63,167 bases of DNA from positions 282,491 through 345,657 of the forward strand of contig DLGZ01000053.1 in assembly GCA_002482965.1 (NCBI GenBank), in the 5' to 3' direction. The notes below the pieces were generated by a model. It was not told the origin of the DNA. It made no database searches and saw only the letters and a program-made list of their open reading frames with translations. This document shows, piece after piece, positions 60,225-63,167 of this stretch. The stretch comes from Verrucomicrobiaceae bacterium UBA7681. Lineage in GTDB: Bacteria; Verrucomicrobiota; Verrucomicrobiia; Verrucomicrobiales; Verrucomicrobiaceae. The first letter of the stretch is position 1; each line of letters begins with the position of its first letter. The translations under genes were made by a program, and so were the position numbers.

Positions 60225-60551
60225 TCAGCGCCCCTTCGCCGTAAAAGGCTCTGCGCTATCAGCAAAAAACTCGCCCACATCCCCATCCGGCATGCCGTGA
60301 TTACGGATGCCTTCCAGCCTGCGGCGGCTGCCACGTTCACTGCCGGGACGATTGGCGGTGCGCTGCACCAGTTCGGTGATGACGGGGGCGGCAATGGCAG
60401 CACTGGCGGCCAGCAGAGTCAGGGCGATCACGTTAGAAGTTCCACGCCGCATTCCACGGCCAAACAGGATGCCCAGCGCGCAGCCTGCAGCAGCAGGGGC
60501 GATCAGTGACGCATAGGTTTCGTAGCTCCGGGCGGCGGTGTTTTCTTGCAT
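60225..60551 (-). CDS. Small membrane-associated protein of unknown function
   Basis: This 108-residue protein has two hydrophobic segments in the first 60 residues ('ASLIAPAAAGCALGILFGRGM', 'VIALTLLAASAAIAAPVI'), then a basic region and an acidic C-terminus. The GxxxG-rich first helix recalls YtxH-like small membrane proteins, but the match is weak. It is divergent from manC. Confidence 0.5.
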   Translation of the reverse strand: MQENTAARSYETYASLIAPAAAGCALGILFGRGMRRGTSNVIALTLLAASAAIAAPVITELVQRTANRPGSERGSRRRLEGIRNHGMPDGDVGEFFADSAEPFTAKGR

Positions 60552-60648
60552 GCTTCATCATAACCTCTCCGCGAGAATCACCAAAGTGGAATTTGCCCGC
60601 ATCCGGCTTTCCGGCTAAGAGAGTATCTGTCCACACCATCCACTGCAC

Positions 60649-61731
60649 ATGTCCCAAGCTGCATCCAAAAAACGTTATGCTCTCATCCTCGCTGGCGGCA
60701 GCGGCCAACGCTTCTGGCCCATCAGCCGCGACGCCCAGCCCAAGCAACTGCTGAAACTCTTCGGTGAGAAAACACTGCTCGAACTCACCATCGAGCGACT
60801 TGATGGCTTCGTACCCAAGGAAAACATCCTCATCCTGACCAACAAGCAGCAGGAAGCCTCCGTGCGTGCGCTCGTAAAAGACCTGCCAGCGGAAAACATC
60901 GTCGCCGAACCCGAGAAGCGCGATACCGCTCCCGCCATCGCCCTCGCCGTCGGCTGGGTCGTTGCCCGTGAGCCTACCGCCACCATGATCGTGCTCCCTG
61001 CCGATCACTTGATCAAAAACCACGCCGAGTTTCAGCGCGTGCTTTCCAACGCCGCCCTCGCTGCCGAAAACAGCGGCAGCCTCGTCACCGTCGGTATCAC
61101 CCCCACCTGGCCCTGCCCCAGCTACGGTTATGTCGAGCGCGGCCGCCGTGCCAGCATCGGCGGACTCGATGACCTCCCCGTCTGGGAAGTCGCCCGTTTC
61201 CGCGAGAAGCCCAATCCCGACCTCGCCGAGCACTTCATCAGCCAGGGCAATTTCCTCTGGAACGCCGGCATGTTCATCTGGACCATCCCCGCCATTTTCA
61301 GCGAACTCAGCCGCCACTGCCCCGTGCTCGCCGATTTCATCTCCGAACTCCGCGGCTCCAAGGACTTCAGCGCCACCGTGGATAAACAGTTCGGCAAGCT
61401 GCCCAAGCTCTCCATCGACTACGCACTCATGGAGCGCGCCTCCCGCGTGCTCAACATCGAGTCCACCTTTGACTGGGATGACGTCGGCAACTGGACCAGC
61501 GTTGGCCGCTACCTCACCGCCGATGACAGTGGCAACCAGCACAACTGCGCCCTCTCCCAGCAGGACGCCACCAACAACATCGTCTTCACCCAGACCGGCC
61601 AGCATGTGGCCCTCATCGGTGTGCAGGATCTCATCGTCGTCGCTTCCAAAGACGGTCTCCTCGTCGCCAGCCGCAGCAAGGCCGAAGCCATCAAAAAAAT
61701 CGTCGATGGTCTCCCCCAGGAACTCCGTTGA
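60649..61731 (+). CDS. manC: Mannose-1-phosphate guanylyltransferase
   Basis: This 360-residue nucleotidyltransferase makes GDP-mannose for glycan synthesis. The signature loop is 'YALILAGGSGQRFWPISRDAQPKQLL'. 'VAEPEKRDTAPAIALAVGW', 'VLPADHLI', 'FREKPNPDLAEHFISQGNFLWNAGMFIW' and 'FDWDDVGNWTSVG' complete the pattern. The phosphomannose isomerase half found in longer ManC proteins is absent. It precedes ruvX by 43 nt. Confidence 0.95.
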   Translation: MSQAASKKRYALILAGGSGQRFWPISRDAQPKQLLKLFGEKTLLELTIERLDGFVPKENILILTNKQQEASVRALVKDLPAENIVAEPEKRDTAPAIALAVGWVVAREPTATMIVLPADHLIKNHAEFQRVLSNAALAAENSGSLVTVGITPTWPCPSYGYVERGRRASIGGLDDLPVWEVARFREKPNPDLAEHFISQGNFLWNAGMFIWTIPAIFSELSRHCPVLADFISELRGSKDFSATVDKQFGKLPKLSIDYALMERASRVLNIESTFDWDDVGNWTSVGRYLTADDSGNQHNCALSQQDATNNIVFTQTGQHVALIGVQDLIVVASKDGLLVASRSKAEAIKKIVDGLPQELR

Positions 61732-61774
61732 TCTGGCTTTGGTATCCAGCATCTAGGATCCAGCATCCAGCCCC

Positions 61775-62266
61775 ATGCCTCGCATTCTCGCCATTGATCA
61801 CGGCACCGTGCGCATCGGTCTCGCCCTCAGCGACGAGACCGAAATCGTCGCCAGTCCCTTCAAAACGATCGATGCCACTCACGAGCCCGAGCGCACCCTC
61901 GCCCGCATCGTGCAGGAGAAACGCATCACCAAAATCGTCATCGGCATGCCCTTCCGCATGAGCGGCGAGAAAGGCAGCGCCGCAGAGCGCGTCGAAAAAT
62001 TCGCCACCAGCCTCGGCAAAGAACTCCAGCACTCCGTCCCCATTGAGTTCGTCGATGAACGCCTCTCCTCCGTCGAAGCCGAGGCCTCCATGTCCCGCGC
62101 CGGCATCACCAGCAAAAGAGAGCGCAACGAGATCGTCGATCAGCTCGCCGCCGTCGTCATCCTCCAGGAGTACTTGAACCAGCAGCGCGGCCCCGAAGGC
62201 TTCCTCCTGCCCGACGCCTCCTACGAAATCCCATGGACCGATGAGCCGAAGCGACGTCGAAAGTAA
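61775..62266 (+). CDS. ruvX: Putative pre-16S rRNA nuclease / Holliday junction resolvase-like (RuvX/YqgF)
   Basis: This 163-residue RNase H-fold protein has 'ILAIDHGTVRIGLALSDE' with the first catalytic Asp, 'KIVIGMPFRMSGEKGSAAERV', 'EFVDERLSSVEAE' and the final Asp in 'EIVDQLAAVVILQEYL'. It is involved in 16S rRNA 5' maturation in E. coli; the resolvase role is inferred from fold. Its 3' end overlaps the truA start by 26 nt. Confidence 0.94.
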   Translation: MPRILAIDHGTVRIGLALSDETEIVASPFKTIDATHEPERTLARIVQEKRITKIVIGMPFRMSGEKGSAAERVEKFATSLGKELQHSVPIEFVDERLSSVEAEASMSRAGITSKRERNEIVDQLAAVVILQEYLNQQRGPEGFLLPDASYEIPWTDEPKRRRK

Positions 62267-63104
62267 GGCAGGCAAGCACATCGGCCCCGAGCCAGGATGC
62301 AAACGCCTGCGCCTCACCATCGCCTACTGCGGCACCCCGTGGCGCGGCTGGCAGAGCCTCGAAGGCGGCCGCACCGTCACCGACGAGCTCCACACCGCCT
62401 TCCGCAGAGCCACCCGCATCGACGCCCGCGTGCATGGCAGCGGCCGCACCGATGCAGGCGTCCACGCTCTAGCTCAGACCGCCCACTGCGATGTGCCCGA
62501 AACCCTGCGCATGTCCTGCGAATCCTGGGCCCATGCCCTCAATGCCTGCCTCCCCCTCACCATCCGCATCCTGCACGTCGAAGAGTGCGCCCCCACCTTC
62601 CACGCCCGCTTTGATGCCCTCGGCAAAACCTACCGCTACCGCATCTGGCGCCCGCGCATGCTCTCCCCCTTCGAAGCCGACCGCGCCTGGCACATCTACG
62701 GTCCGCTCGATCTAGAAGCCGTCCGCTGGTGCTGCGAACAACTCGTTGGCACCCACAACTTCGTCCGCCTCTCCGCCAATCGCGGCGACATGCCCGAAAC
62801 CGAGCGCCGCATCCGCATCGATAAAACCACCCGCACCATCCACCGCGCTGAAATGCGCGAAGCAGGCGACGTCATCGAACTCGAATTCTCCGGCGACGGC
62901 TTCCTCTACAAAATGGTCCGCCTCATCGTCGGCAGCCTCATGCACGTCGCCCGTGGCCGCGAACCCAAAGATTGGTTCTCCTCCCTCCTCACCGACCCCA
63001 CCGGCCCCCAAAGCAACCAAACCGCCCCCGCCTGCGGCTTGTATCTAATGAAGGTCGAATACCCACCCGAGAACGGCAGCCCACTCACTACCTGCCAGGA
63101 ATGA
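62241..63104 (+). CDS. truA: tRNA pseudouridine(38-40) synthase
   Basis: The protein has 287 residues. The catalytic Asp lies in 'VHGSGRTDAGVHALAQ'. The N-terminal 'LRLTIAYCGTPWRGWQ' and 'ALGKTYRYRIW', 'HNFVRLSANRGD' and 'GDGFLYKMVRLIVGSLMHVARG' are typical. The start inside ruvX gives about 22 extra N-terminal residues before the conserved strand. No later in-frame ATG fits better. It modifies the anticodon arm of many tRNAs. Confidence 0.94.
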   Translation: MSRSDVESKAGKHIGPEPGCKRLRLTIAYCGTPWRGWQSLEGGRTVTDELHTAFRRATRIDARVHGSGRTDAGVHALAQTAHCDVPETLRMSCESWAHALNACLPLTIRILHVEECAPTFHARFDALGKTYRYRIWRPRMLSPFEADRAWHIYGPLDLEAVRWCCEQLVGTHNFVRLSANRGDMPETERRIRIDKTTRTIHRAEMREAGDVIELEFSGDGFLYKMVRLIVGSLMHVARGREPKDWFSSLLTDPTGPQSNQTAPACGLYLMKVEYPPENGSPLTTCQE

Positions 63105-63141
63105 CACACGTGTTATGGACCCGAGAGCACCCAAGCCACGC

Positions 63142-63167
63142 GCAGCTTTTGGAGTGCGGTCGCGCAG
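63142..63167. repeat. Start of another TTTGGAGTGCGGT repeat copy at the window edge
   Basis: The sequence TTTGGAGTGCGGTCGCGCAG at 63148-63167 matches 33198-33217 with one mismatch over 20 bases. The element continues beyond the window. Confidence 0.5.

Noticed and set aside
60433..61752. 439-codon open frame opposite manC
   Set aside because: Gly/Asp/Val-rich antisense frame over a conserved enzyme; no motif.
1..63167. CRISPR array
   Set aside because: No set of regularly spaced direct repeats with unique spacers was found; the only near-regular pair (33286/33345) is degenerate and lacks spacers. No cas gene was seen.

Overview
This 63 kb window looks like a chromosomal piece of a Verrucomicrobiota bacterium, most likely close to Verrucomicrobiaceae/Prosthecobacter-type lineages. 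The evidence is the set of families rather than any marker RNA. It has a gene cluster with DUF1501, DUF1549/DUF1553 and cytochrome-plus-WD40 proteins, which is typical of the Planctomycetes/Verrucomicrobia group. It also has Tat-exported Gfo/Idh oxidoreductases, a PQQ-type propeller protein, GH10 and GH99/71-like secreted enzymes, a fused SecDF, and GC-rich palindromic repeats. Most of the DNA is GC-rich and densely coding, with many ATGA/GTGA start-stop overlaps. One AT-richer gene near 44 kb stands out.

Layout. 1-3 kb: the end of a cytochrome-domain protein, a GH10-like secreted protein and an exported intradiol dioxygenase. 3-9 kb: rlmB coupled to a frameshifted sirtuin, a truncated sanA next to a palindrome, dnaE, and an exported membrane-anchored protein. 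9-16.8 kb: an FHA-cyclase fusion, a GNAT-miaB pair, a RidA-like protein, a serine beta-lactamase-like hydrolase divergent from a GH99/71-like hydrolase, a zinc-ribbon miniprotein and a Gfo/Idh oxidoreductase. 17-24.6 kb: the DUF1501/PSD1/membrane protein/WD40 operon. 24.8-29 kb: a secreted hypothetical, ychF, and a FecR/PATR protein with an outer-membrane barrel. 29-33 kb: tgt-yajC-secDF. 33-40.5 kb: a repeat-rich gap, an L,D-transpeptidase, gph, hisJ-like and folP-like genes, small proteins, DAHP synthase and an APC permease. 40.5-46.6 kb: two tandem Hsp20 genes, terC, an SDR-like protein lacking the catalytic lysine, an Abi-alpha-like gene, a decayed toxin-antitoxin locus and a PQQ propeller protein. 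46.8-56.5 kb: pyrR-pyrB, a lipoprotein, an M23 peptidase, a double thioredoxin protein coupled to a DUF2007 protein, a cupin, an intact ParDE/RelE-type pair, hemL and gluQRS. 56.5-63.1 kb: an uncharacterised MCCF protein divergent from a nif3-vanW-mpg operon, tRNA-Ser(CGA), manC, ruvX and truA.

Most genes are housekeeping. The parts that deserve a second look are: (i) a roughly 150 bp repeat present three times, with a compensatory base-pair change in its stem; (ii) the AT-rich Abi-alpha-like gene sitting in the wreck of a ParE-type toxin-antitoxin locus; (iii) several enzymes with altered catalytic or metal-binding residues (GH10, Tgt, DHPS, SDR); and (iv) the extracytoplasmic DUF1501/PSD1/WD40 cluster and the FecR-PATR/barrel pair, both of unknown function. 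No CRISPR array, complete insertion sequence or integrase was seen.
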